This document shows positions 27,312-34,434 of a stretch of 64,000 bases of DNA, one piece after another (positions within the stretch are counted from its first letter, which is position 1; each line of letters begins with the position of its first letter). Below the pieces are notes generated by a model that was given only the letters and a program-made list of their open reading frames with translations, was not told where the DNA came from and searched no databases. The DNA comes from Alphaproteobacteria bacterium (GTDB lineage: Bacteria; Pseudomonadota; Alphaproteobacteria; Caulobacterales; Caulobacteraceae). The position numbers were made by a program, and so were the translations under genes. The DNA lies in NCBI GenBank assembly GCA_025359785.1, contig JANYET010000015.1, positions 1-64,000 on the forward strand. The letters are read 5' to 3'.

Positions 27312-27394
27312 CAGATGCGCCTCAGCAGCGCGGCGTAGACGCCGAACAGCGCCAGCACGGCGACGCCGGCGGCGAGATAGATCAGATCGAGCAT
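27311..27394 (-). CDS. 27-residue membrane micropeptide heading the kdp operon
   Basis: The sequence [20 protein letters not shown] then AALLRRI starts at the ATG at 27394, with GAGG six bases upstream, and ends in TGA overlapping the kdpF ATG. It is predicted to be one transmembrane helix with a basic C-terminus (RRI). It is not KdpF, which follows it. Its length, hydrophobicity and stop/start coupling to kdpF make it likely to be translated. Similar short ORFs before kdpF exist in other alphaproteobacteria as far as I recall. No function is known to me. Confidence 0.75.
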   Translation of the reverse strand: MLDLIYLAAGVAVLALFGVYAALLRRI

Positions 27395-27532
27395 GGTCAG
27401 CCTCTAGGTCACCGCGAAGGAAAGCGGCCAGGCTGCAAGCTCGCGCTAAAGCGTCTCAGCGTTCGAGACGCCGTTCAGCGGCGGAGCATAAAGGGTTCGT
27501 AAGGGTGGGCGGCGGCAGTCGTTGAGTTCCGG

Positions 27533-28210
27533 CTACGCGACGACGACGGCCCTGCGGCGGCGCAGGACCGCGCCGGCAAGACCGAAACCGCCGATCATCA
27601 GCGCCCACGAGGCTGGCTCGGGAACGCCTGCGGCGGCGCCGTCGAACCGGACTTCGTCGGTGAAGGCCCACGGGCCGTTGGACACTTCCTGGACCCGGAC
27701 AAACTGTGCGTTGATGCCCAGGGCGCCGACATCCAGCCAGACGTGGGGGCTATGGTCGGTGAAGGTCGCACGGTTGTTCGCGGTGCTCGGCGGCACGATC
27801 AGCGCGCCGGCCTGAATCCAGAAGAGCCCGTCGCTTGAGGAGAAGATCTTCAGCGACGGCAGCACCACATCGACCAGGCTATCCTGGGTGGTCCCGACGG
27901 AGACCAAGTCGATCTGTCTGGGCGCGCCGAAGTTGAAGTCGATGTTCACGATCCCGCCGGCTTCGACGCGCCAGCCCACCCAGGGCGCGGCGTCGTTGAT
28001 GCCCCAGCCGGCAAAGCCCGTGACGCCATCGGTGAGCTTCGCGAACCCCGGATCGAGGTAGCAGAACTGTCCACAGTTGGCGCCCGGCGCGAAGGTGTAG
28101 CTGACCGGGATCACCGGCGCCGCCGAGGCGGCCGTCGCCCCGATGGCCAGGAGGGCCGCGGCCATGAGCGGAAGGGAGAGGCGCGCGGCGCCTTGCAAGC
28201 GTTTCGACAC
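27533..28210 (-). CDS. PEPxxWA-CTERM secreted protein, discoidin-like
   Basis: The GTG at 28210 is chosen because AAAGGA lies about nine bases upstream. The track ORF extends 34 codons further without a signal. The 225-residue product has a signal peptide (about 12-31, SLPLMAAALLAIGATAASAA). The body carries GWGINDAAPWVGWRVEAGGI, LKIFSSSDGLFW and an ending FVRVQEVSNGPWAFTDEVRFDG, which recalls the F5/8 type C (discoidin) carbohydrate-binding fold. The tail is VPEPASWALMIGGFGLAG followed by RRRR, the PEPxxWA-CTERM sorting signal. It sits 50 bp behind another PEP-CTERM gene on the same strand. Confidence 0.86.
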   Translation of the reverse strand: MSKRLQGAARLSLPLMAAALLAIGATAASAAPVIPVSYTFAPGANCGQFCYLDPGFAKLTDGVTGFAGWGINDAAPWVGWRVEAGGIVNIDFNFGAPRQIDLVSVGTTQDSLVDVVLPSLKIFSSSDGLFWIQAGALIVPPSTANNRATFTDHSPHVWLDVGALGINAQFVRVQEVSNGPWAFTDEVRFDGAAAGVPEPASWALMIGGFGLAGAVLRRRRAVVVA

Positions 28211-28259
28211 TAGGAAATTCCTTTGAGCGGCCTGTCCGCGCCCTGCGGCGCGGCGGATG

Positions 28260-28985
28260 TCAGAGTTGGGCGGCGACCAGCGGTTTGCGGCGGCGCAGGG
28301 CCGCGCCGACACCGCCGAAACCCGCGATCATCAGCGCCCAGGACGCGGGCTCGGGGACGGCCGCGCCGGCGGTGACGAAGGTCAGGTTGTCGAAAGCGAT
28401 GAAATCCTGGCCGACCGCCGCGGCGGTGACCCGAACCTTGGCGACGGGAGCGCCGGTTACCCGAAACCCGAAGAAGCCGTTGGGGCCCTCATCCAGGGTC
28501 GCAAGACCGACGTCGCTAAAACTGTAGAGGCCCAGGCTGGCGTTTGAGCCGTCGAACAGCTCGAACTTATGGGCGCCCAAGCCCGCGCCCTGAATCGCCA
28601 TTCCGAAGGCGGACACCGAGGTCGCGAAATCGATGTCGAAGGATCGCAGCGTGCTGGCGGAATAGTCGGGCGCCAGGCCGGTATCGGAGATCAGACCGTT
28701 GAAGGTGCTGCCGAAGGCGTTGCTGCTGAGGTTTCCGATGCCGGAAAAGAAGCCGGCAGGGGTCACGAACGTGTGGGCCCGCGGATCGAGGCTGTGAAGG
28801 GCCACGCCGTAGTTCGTCTGCACCTCGGCGATGGTGTCGCTGTCCGGCGTGTCAAACGTGACCACCTTCAGCGTCCCGCCAAACAAGGCCGAGTCGTTGA
28901 CGATGGTGACGCCCGCCTGAACGGGCGACGCCGCTAAGGCCGTCGCAGCGGCGGCGAAGGCGAAAATAGCCAGGGGCCTGAACAT
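28260..28985 (-). CDS. PEPxxWA-CTERM secreted protein
   Basis: The ATG at 28985 has GAGGAAAG seven bases before it. The track ORF starts 11 codons earlier. The 241-residue product has a signal peptide (MFRPLAIFAFAAAATALAASPVQA) and a beta-rich middle (TLKVVTFDTPDSDTIAEV, SFDIDFATSVSAFGMAIQG, VGQDFIAFDNLTFV) typical of extracellular PEP-CTERM proteins. The tail is VPEPASWALMIAGFGGVG followed by RRRK. It is probably anchored or released at the surface after exosortase processing. It is the first of two adjacent PEP-CTERM genes, and the LuxR/hydrolase fusion is divergent upstream. Confidence 0.87.
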   Translation of the reverse strand: MFRPLAIFAFAAAATALAASPVQAGVTIVNDSALFGGTLKVVTFDTPDSDTIAEVQTNYGVALHSLDPRAHTFVTPAGFFSGIGNLSSNAFGSTFNGLISDTGLAPDYSASTLRSFDIDFATSVSAFGMAIQGAGLGAHKFELFDGSNASLGLYSFSDVGLATLDEGPNGFFGFRVTGAPVAKVRVTAAAVGQDFIAFDNLTFVTAGAAVPEPASWALMIAGFGGVGAALRRRKPLVAAQL

Positions 28986-29084
28986 GCGTAACTTTCCTCG
29001 GTGACTTGCACGCGCCACCCAGCACGACCGATCCTTGGGGGCCCGGCATCGGCCACTAGCCTCGCGGACGCAGCGCGGTCAGCC

Positions 29085-29121
29085 CCATTTGGGGTAGGTT
29101 CGGGAATTCCATTTGGGGTAG
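29085..29121 (+). promoter_or_regulatory. Direct repeat CCATTTGGGGTAG x2 upstream of the HTH/hydrolase gene
   Basis: Identical 13-mers lie at 29085-29097 and 29109-29121, 24 bp apart start to start. The first is part of CCCCATTTGGGG, an imperfect palindrome. They end 40 bp before the ATG of a DNA-binding protein and lie in the gap shared with the divergent PEP-CTERM genes. An autoregulatory operator is a reasonable guess. Confidence 0.5.
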
Positions 29122-29161
29122 ACCGGTTGGGACGTTTCCAACTTGCCGGGATAGTGGCTCC

Positions 29162-31015
29162 ATGAGTCTCGCGGCCGAGTTCCTGAAACGCTTTCGAACC
29201 GCCGAGCGCGCCGGGGACCCGATGCTGGCCCTGCTGGAAGATCCGGTCGGCTTCGGCTCGGCGATGGAGCTCAAGACCGAGGAACTCGACCAGGCCCTGG
29301 CCGAGGCGGTCGATGGAGACTTCGGCGGCCCGGCGATCCTGAACCGCGAAGGCTTCGCGTCCGCGGCCTGCGACCGGAACGGCGCGGTGATCTACGCCGG
29401 GCCGCGATTCCAGGACTGGTTTCGCGAGGCGGACCTGTTCAGCGCGACCCTGGCGGGCCTGGCCATCGATCGGCCCAACGTGTCGCTGCTCACCCACGAC
29501 CGAACCGGCCGGCCGGTCGCCGTGGCCGCGGGCCTGGCGTCCGTCGCCCTCAACTGGCCCCTGGACGCCGGCGTCCGCGCGGCCCTTGAAACGGTCCCGG
29601 AGGGCTACGCCGTCGTGGCGTTCCAGCCGAGCGGCTACTCGTGGGAACGGGTGCGGGACGCCTATGGGCTGACTATCGCCGAGGGCCTCCTGGTGGCCGC
29701 CCTGGCGCGGCATGGCGACCTGCAACGCGCCGCCGCCGAACGCGGCATCGCCTACGAGACCGCCCGAAAATTCGTCGCCTCGGCCATGCGCAAGACCGGC
29801 GCCCGACGGCAGACGGAACTGATCCGGCAGGCCCTTAACGTCGCGGCCGGCGAAATCGCCGAGCCCGCGCAATTCACCCCGGTGTTGCGGGACCTCTTCG
29901 CCCTGTCGCAGGACCAGGCGAACCTCGCTGTCCTGCTGTCCCAGGGCATGACCCGGGAGGGCGCCGGCGCCCAGCTGGGCCTGTCCTCCAACCAGGCAAA
30001 GGCCGCCCTGAAATCGATCTTCGAGAATTGCGGCGTGGCCAGCGCCGTCGATCTTGCGCGTATCGTATCGGAGGTCAGCGCGCTGGAAGGACTGGCCACC
30101 GCCTGCCACGTTTCGCTGAAGTCGTCGGGCGAGGCGATGGAGCCCCTGCGCCTGGCGCCGCGCCGGCGGGGCCAGGGCGCCATCGCGGTGGCCGACTATG
30201 GCCCGGCAAGCCACAGGCCCGTGCTGATCTTCCATGGCGGCAGCAGCGGGCGGACGCAGGTCAGGGGCTTCATCGGCGCCCTGCAGGCGGCGGGCTGGCG
30301 TCCGATCAGCATTGAGCGCGCGGGTTTCGGCCTGTCGTCCTTCGTCGAGGGCGATCCGTTGGCGACGGCGGTCCAGGATATCTCAGACGTGCTCGACGCC
30401 CTGGGCATCAAGAGCGCGCCGGCCATCGCCCTCAGCACCTTCGCCGCCGTGGTGGCCTGTGCAGCGCAGAACTCCGGCCGCGTGACGGGTGGCGTCATCA
30501 TCAATCCTGATCCGCCAAGGGTCACCGATCCGACCGTCGGCCACGTGCTGCTCAACTACATGAAGATGCTGATCGGCAATCATCCGGACCTGGGAGCCAG
30601 GTTCATTCGGCTGATCTATCGACGCGCGACCTCAGCCTCGATTGAACGCTCCTTTCGAAGCGCCGCGAAAGGTTCGCCTTCCGACGAGGCCTTGTTTGAC
30701 GATCCCGCCTGCCTCGCCGACTTCGAGCGTGGCGCCCGGCAGGCCGCCGTGGGCGAGCGTGGGGTGATCAACGAGATGCGGGCGCTCATGCGGGGCCCTC
30801 AACCCGCCCCGGTGGCGGACTCGAGTGTCTGGACGATCCTGTTTGGCGCGCAAGACCGCACCCTCGATGTCGCCGACGGCCGCGCGCACTGGGCTGGGAA
30901 ACTTCCGGCGGCGCGCATTGAAACCCTCGCCGAGGGCGGCCACTGGCTCCATGCCAGCCATTCCGCCGCCGTGGCCGCGGCGCTGGCGCGACAGGTCAGG
31001 ACCTCGTCGATCTAG
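29162..31015 (+). CDS. Double LuxR-type HTH regulator fused to an alpha/beta hydrolase
   Basis: The 617-residue protein has three parts. Residues 60-160 are a possible PAS-like sensory region. Two consecutive LuxR/GerE-like helix-turn-helix regions follow: YGLTIAEGLLVAALARHGDL...AYETARKFVASAMRK (168-222) and FALSQDQANLAVLLSQGMT...SSNQAKAALKSIFEN (247-303). From about 345 there is an alpha/beta hydrolase domain with the oxyanion stretch LIFHGGSSGRTQ, a nucleophile-elbow position IALSTFAAV (S425), the acidic loop FGAQDRTLDVADG, and a final histidine in EGGHWLH. The elbow is not a normal G-x-S-x-G, so catalysis is uncertain and ligand sensing is possible. There is no membrane segment. It may control the divergent PEP-CTERM genes. 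Confidence 0.8.
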   Translation: MSLAAEFLKRFRTAERAGDPMLALLEDPVGFGSAMELKTEELDQALAEAVDGDFGGPAILNREGFASAACDRNGAVIYAGPRFQDWFREADLFSATLAGLAIDRPNVSLLTHDRTGRPVAVAAGLASVALNWPLDAGVRAALETVPEGYAVVAFQPSGYSWERVRDAYGLTIAEGLLVAALARHGDLQRAAAERGIAYETARKFVASAMRKTGARRQTELIRQALNVAAGEIAEPAQFTPVLRDLFALSQDQANLAVLLSQGMTREGAGAQLGLSSNQAKAALKSIFENCGVASAVDLARIVSEVSALEGLATACHVSLKSSGEAMEPLRLAPRRRGQGAIAVADYGPASHRPVLIFHGGSSGRTQVRGFIGALQAAGWRPISIERAGFGLSSFVEGDPLATAVQDISDVLDALGIKSAPAIALSTFAAVVACAAQNSGRVTGGVIINPDPPRVTDPTVGHVLLNYMKMLIGNHPDLGARFIRLIYRRATSASIERSFRSAAKGSPSDEALFDDPACLADFERGARQAAVGERGVINEMRALMRGPQPAPVADSSVWTILFGAQDRTLDVADGRAHWAGKLPAARIETLAEGGHWLHASHSAAVAAALARQVRTSSI

Positions 31016-31049
31016 CCTCAGCCAGGGGGGCCAGCGCGCCCTCCCGCCC

Positions 31050-31760
31050 TCAGTCGTCGCAGCTCAGGCGGTAGCCGATGCCCGGCTCGGTCATCAGCAG
31101 TTCGGGGCTCGAGGGGTTGGCCTCCAGCTTCTGGCGCAGCTGGGCCATCAGCACACGGACGAACTGGGCGTCGGCGTTGGTGTCGGCGCCCCACACCGCC
31201 AGGATGATCTGTTTGTGGGTGACCACCCGGCCGGCGTGGCCCGCCAGGATGCGCAGCAGCTGATACTCCCGTGGCGTCAGCCGCACCTCCTCGCCCTGGA
31301 TCATCACCCGGCGCGCCGGAAAGTTCACCTCCAGCTCGCCGAATTGGAACTTGGGCTGGGCCGAGAACCGCCGCTCGCGCCCGCGCAGCACCGCGCGGAT
31401 CCGCGCCAGCAGCTCACCGACCCCCACCGGCTTGTTGACGAAATCGTCTGCGCCGAGGTCCAGCGCGGCGATCTTTTCGCTTTCAAGATCGCGGGCCGAC
31501 AGCACGATGATCGGCGCGTCCGACCATTCGCGGATGCGCTGGATCACGTCCTTGCCGTCCATGTCCGGCAGGCCGAGGTCGAGGATCACCACCTCCGAGG
31601 GCTCGCTGGCCAGCTGCGCCAGCGCCGCCTCGCCGGTGTCGGCCGTCGCGACCGTGAACCCCGCCGCGTCCAGCGCCGGCGTCAGCGCACGGACGATCTG
31701 CGGCTCGTCGTCGACAATCAGCAAGCGCCCCAGGTCCGCCCCCATCCCGTAGTCCTTCAT
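31050..31760 (-). CDS. OmpR/KdpE-like response regulator (second system)
   Basis: The 236-residue protein has a receiver with DDE, VVILDLGLPDMDGK (phospho-Asp), IIVLSARD and FVNKPVGVGE. A winged-helix output domain follows, with LTPREYQLLRILAGHAGRVVTHKQ and QFVRVLMAQLRQKLEANP. It is closely similar to KdpE elsewhere in this window (PQIxRxLxPALDASG-type N-terminus, DLGADDxVxKP, MTEPGIGYR). Its ATG overlaps the stop of the upstream kinase gene by four bases (ATGA), so the pair is co-translated. The target genes are unknown. It is named here only as KdpE-like. Confidence 0.9.
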   Translation of the reverse strand: MKDYGMGADLGRLLIVDDEPQIVRALTPALDAAGFTVATADTGEAALAQLASEPSEVVILDLGLPDMDGKDVIQRIREWSDAPIIVLSARDLESEKIAALDLGADDFVNKPVGVGELLARIRAVLRGRERRFSAQPKFQFGELEVNFPARRVMIQGEEVRLTPREYQLLRILAGHAGRVVTHKQIILAVWGADTNADAQFVRVLMAQLRQKLEANPSSPELLMTEPGIGYRLSCDD

Positions 31761-33250
31761 CCGCGCACCGCCGGCGGCGCCGCTGGAAGCACCAGCGACA
31801 ACACCATCCCACTGGGCGCGTCGGCGCGAAGTTTCGCGTCCGCCTGGCCCCCCATGCCCTGCATGACGCCACGGACGATAGAGAGCCCCAATCCGGTGCC
31901 GGGCATTCGCTTGGCGGCCGCGCCGCGGTAGAACTTGTCGAACAGCCTGGGCAGCTCGCTTTCCGGCACGCCCGGCCCCTCGTCGGCCACCTCCACCACG
32001 ATAAAATCGTCCTTCGGGAAGCTCGACAGCGCGATGACGCCGCCGTCCGGCGAATAGCGGATGGCGTTTTCCAGCACATTGGCCAGCGCCACCTCGAACA
32101 GCACCGGATCGCCCAGCGCCACGCCGGCCGCCGCGCCCAGGTGGCAGACGATGGTCCGGCGCCCCCGCAGCCGCTCGAAGCGCTTGCGCGTGCGCTCGAC
32201 CACCTCGGCCAGGTCGAAGGCCGCGCTATCGGCGTCCAGCGCCCCGCTCTCCAGCCGGCTCATCTGCAGGAGGTTGGTCACGAAGGCGTTCAACCGCTCG
32301 GCCTCTTCCTGGATGGTGGCGGTCAGGTCGTGGCGGGTCTGGGCGTCGAAGCGGTCGCCGAACTCCAGCAGCGAGGTGGCCGAGGCCAGCACGGCGGCCA
32401 GCGGCGTGCGCAGGTCGTGGCTGATCGACGACAGCAGCGCGTTGCGCAGGTCCTCGGTGCGCGCCCGGGCCTCGGCGCTGGCCTTGTCCACCGCCAGCTG
32501 CGCGCGGGCGATCGCCGCGGCGCCGGCGTCGGCCAGGATCTGCAGCAGGTCCTGCTCGTCCTCGCTCAGCGGCGGCTCGGCGCGCCAGCCCGCCAGCGCC
32601 CCGCCGGCCAGCGCCCGCAGCCGCCAGCCCTGCGCCTCGATGGTGGTCGGTCCGGCCTGCGCCGCCGCCGCCAGGGTGCGCGCCGCGCTCAGCACCGTCG
32701 CCGCCGGGGCCTCTCCGCCCGCCGCGCACAGCATCTCGCCCGCCAGCACGAACGCCTGCCCGCGCGCGCCCGCCGCCAGGTGGTCGGCCAGCCGTGCGTG
32801 GATGAAGCTCGGATCGTCCAAGGCCGAGAACTCCCGCGTGCCCTCGAACAGCACCGCCGTCGCCAGCGCGCGCGCCTGCGCCCGCTTGGCCTGGTCGCGG
32901 ACCCGCCCGGTCAGGTTGCCCATCAGGAACGCCACGGTGGGGTAGGTCGCCAGCACCAGGATGTCCTCGGCGTTATACGAGCCCTGGCTGAAGTACGGCA
33001 GGGCCACATAGGCGTTGTAGATGACGAACGAGATCAGCGCCGCCAGATAACCTGGCCCCGATCCCGCCAGATAGGACGTCACCAGCACGCCCAGATAGAA
33101 CGCCCCGCCGATCCGGTTTGACCCGGTCAGAAGATAGAGCCCCTGAGCCCCCGCCGTGGAGGCGGCGACCATCAGTATCGCCAGTCCATAGCGGCCCGGC
33201 GCGCTCAGCCGGTCGGCCCAGAATGGCGGTTTTAGCGTGCGGCGGGGCAC
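31757..33250 (-). CDS. DUF4118-type sensor histidine kinase (KdpD-like without the KdpD/Usp domain)
   Basis: The 497-residue kinase begins with the four-helix DUF4118 membrane domain (about 20-110: GLAILMVAASTAGAQGLYLL, AFYLGVLVTSYLAG). A GAF-like stretch follows, then HisKA with SISHDLRTPLAAVLAS (phosphoacceptor H about 272) and HATPase_c with NAIRYSPDGGVI, DEGPGVPESE and GTGLGLSIV. It shares the sensor fold of KdpD but lacks the N-terminal Walker-containing and universal-stress domains, so its stimulus may differ from potassium. It is translationally coupled to the regulator gene downstream. Confidence 0.9.
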   Translation of the reverse strand: MPRRTLKPPFWADRLSAPGRYGLAILMVAASTAGAQGLYLLTGSNRIGGAFYLGVLVTSYLAGSGPGYLAALISFVIYNAYVALPYFSQGSYNAEDILVLATYPTVAFLMGNLTGRVRDQAKRAQARALATAVLFEGTREFSALDDPSFIHARLADHLAAGARGQAFVLAGEMLCAAGGEAPAATVLSAARTLAAAAQAGPTTIEAQGWRLRALAGGALAGWRAEPPLSEDEQDLLQILADAGAAAIARAQLAVDKASAEARARTEDLRNALLSSISHDLRTPLAAVLASATSLLEFGDRFDAQTRHDLTATIQEEAERLNAFVTNLLQMSRLESGALDADSAAFDLAEVVERTRKRFERLRGRRTIVCHLGAAAGVALGDPVLFEVALANVLENAIRYSPDGGVIALSSFPKDDFIVVEVADEGPGVPESELPRLFDKFYRGAAAKRMPGTGLGLSIVRGVMQGMGGQADAKLRADAPSGMVLSLVLPAAPPAVRG

Positions 33251-33323
33251 GGGCGGCTCACAAAACTTGGCCGGAGACGTCGGCCTTCGCCATTCGGCGG
33301 CTTTCCACCCTCATGGCAAGGGG

Positions 33324-33950
33324 TCAGATTTCCGCTTCCCAGGCCAGGAACTCCGGCCGCGCCAGCAGCCGCGCGCCATAGGCCGCCGCGCCGCCCGCAT
33401 CGCCGAAGTCGGCCAGCCGCACCCCATAGGTCCGAAACCGCGTCGCCACCGGCGTGAACATCGCGTCGGCGATCCCCCAGCCGGCGCCGCCCAGCCACGG
33501 CCCGCCGAAGCGGTCCAGGAGCCCGTTCCACAGCGCCACGATGCGGCGGATGTCCTTATGCGTCGCCTCGGACAGCGTCACCGCCCGAGGCGTGGCGGCC
33601 AAGTCCATCGGGCACTCGCCGCGCAGGCTCGAAAACCCCGAATGCATCTCCGCCGCGGCGGCGCGCGCATAGGCCCGCGCCACCGGGTCCGCCGGCCACA
33701 GCCCCGCCTCGGGAAACCGCTCCGCCAGATACTCACAGATCGCCAGCGAATCCCCGATCGTCATCGCCCCCTCCTTCAGCGCCGGAACCAGACCCGACGG
33801 CGAATGGGCCACAATCGCCGCGGCGCTGAGGTTGTTCTCCTGGCGCAGCGGGATCAGCGTCTCGTCGAACGCGGCGCCAACCGCCTTCAACACCAGCCAA
33901 GGCCGCATCGACCACGTCGACCACGCCTTGGTGCCGATAATCAGTTCCAT
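33324..33950 (-). CDS. Glutathione S-transferase family protein
   Basis: The 208-residue protein has the two-domain GST layout. The N-terminal thioredoxin-like domain contains TKAWSTWSMRPWLVLKAVG (the serine/tryptophan-rich active-site helix of this subgroup), SPSGLVPALKEG (cis-proline) and TIGDSLAICEYLAERFP (GSH gamma-glutamyl contact, D-S). The C-terminal all-helical domain holds PWLGGAGWGIADAMFTPVATR with the conserved N-capping Asp. It is cytoplasmic and probably conjugates or reduces electrophiles. It lies 73 bp upstream of the kinase gene on the same strand, with no functional link visible. Confidence 0.9.
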   Translation of the reverse strand: MELIIGTKAWSTWSMRPWLVLKAVGAAFDETLIPLRQENNLSAAAIVAHSPSGLVPALKEGAMTIGDSLAICEYLAERFPEAGLWPADPVARAYARAAAAEMHSGFSSLRGECPMDLAATPRAVTLSEATHKDIRRIVALWNGLLDRFGGPWLGGAGWGIADAMFTPVATRFRTYGVRLADFGDAGGAAAYGARLLARPEFLAWEAEI

Positions 33951-34434
33951 GGGGGTCAGGCTCCGGGGTTACGACCGCCCGCAGGTAAGTCGCCATGGCA
34001 GCCAAGTCCACCGCCGGCTAAGCCGCCCGAACCTCCAACGCCACCCCGCTGTCGCGCTGCAGCGCCGAGATCACCGCAAACAGGTTCCGCGCGCTCGGAT
34101 TGCCGCCCGGCCCAAACATCCGCATCAGGCTCTTGGCCGGCGTCCCGTTCGCCGTCCCTGGCCCCCCGAAGCGGCGGAAACGCGTAATCCTCGCGTGATG
34201 CCCGCGCTGCCCACAAGGCGCGTTGACGCCTTGGCGAAGCGCAATGCTCAACGTGGTTTGCCAGCAGCCTGCCTTATCGCGGGCGAACAAGTTCAGGGCC
34301 CGAGACCGTCGGTTGGCACTGGAGCGCTCTGCCCCCTATCCACCCGCGGCTCCCCCCGCTAACCTCCCCCCAACAACACCAAAAACCGCCGCCCGGTCCA
34401 CGGGGGCGCATAACGCTTCGGGGGAAGCCGCCAG
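33951..34434. other. Gap with an antitoxin remnant
   Basis: About 480 bp lie between the GST and the MFS gene. The left half contains the antitoxin-like remnant annotated separately on the minus strand. The right half (about 34160-34434) shows no gene that I recognise and should include the MFS promoter. Confidence 0.4.
34018..34149 (-). pseudogene. C-terminal remnant of a HigA-like addiction-module antitoxin
   Basis: The last 42 codons of the 90-codon ORF read GTPAKSLMRMFGPGGNPSA, then RNLFAVISALQRDSGVALEV. From memory this matches the C-terminal helix-turn-helix end of addiction-module antidote proteins (pattern PxKSLxRMxGPxGNPxxxNLxxVixxLq). Upstream in the same frame the sequence turns into Arg/Gly-rich text without the expected VNATIGF...LA segment. 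No toxin gene lies on either side. It is therefore probably a decayed antitoxin, or one disrupted by a frameshift. A functional truncated protein is less likely. Confidence 0.55.
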
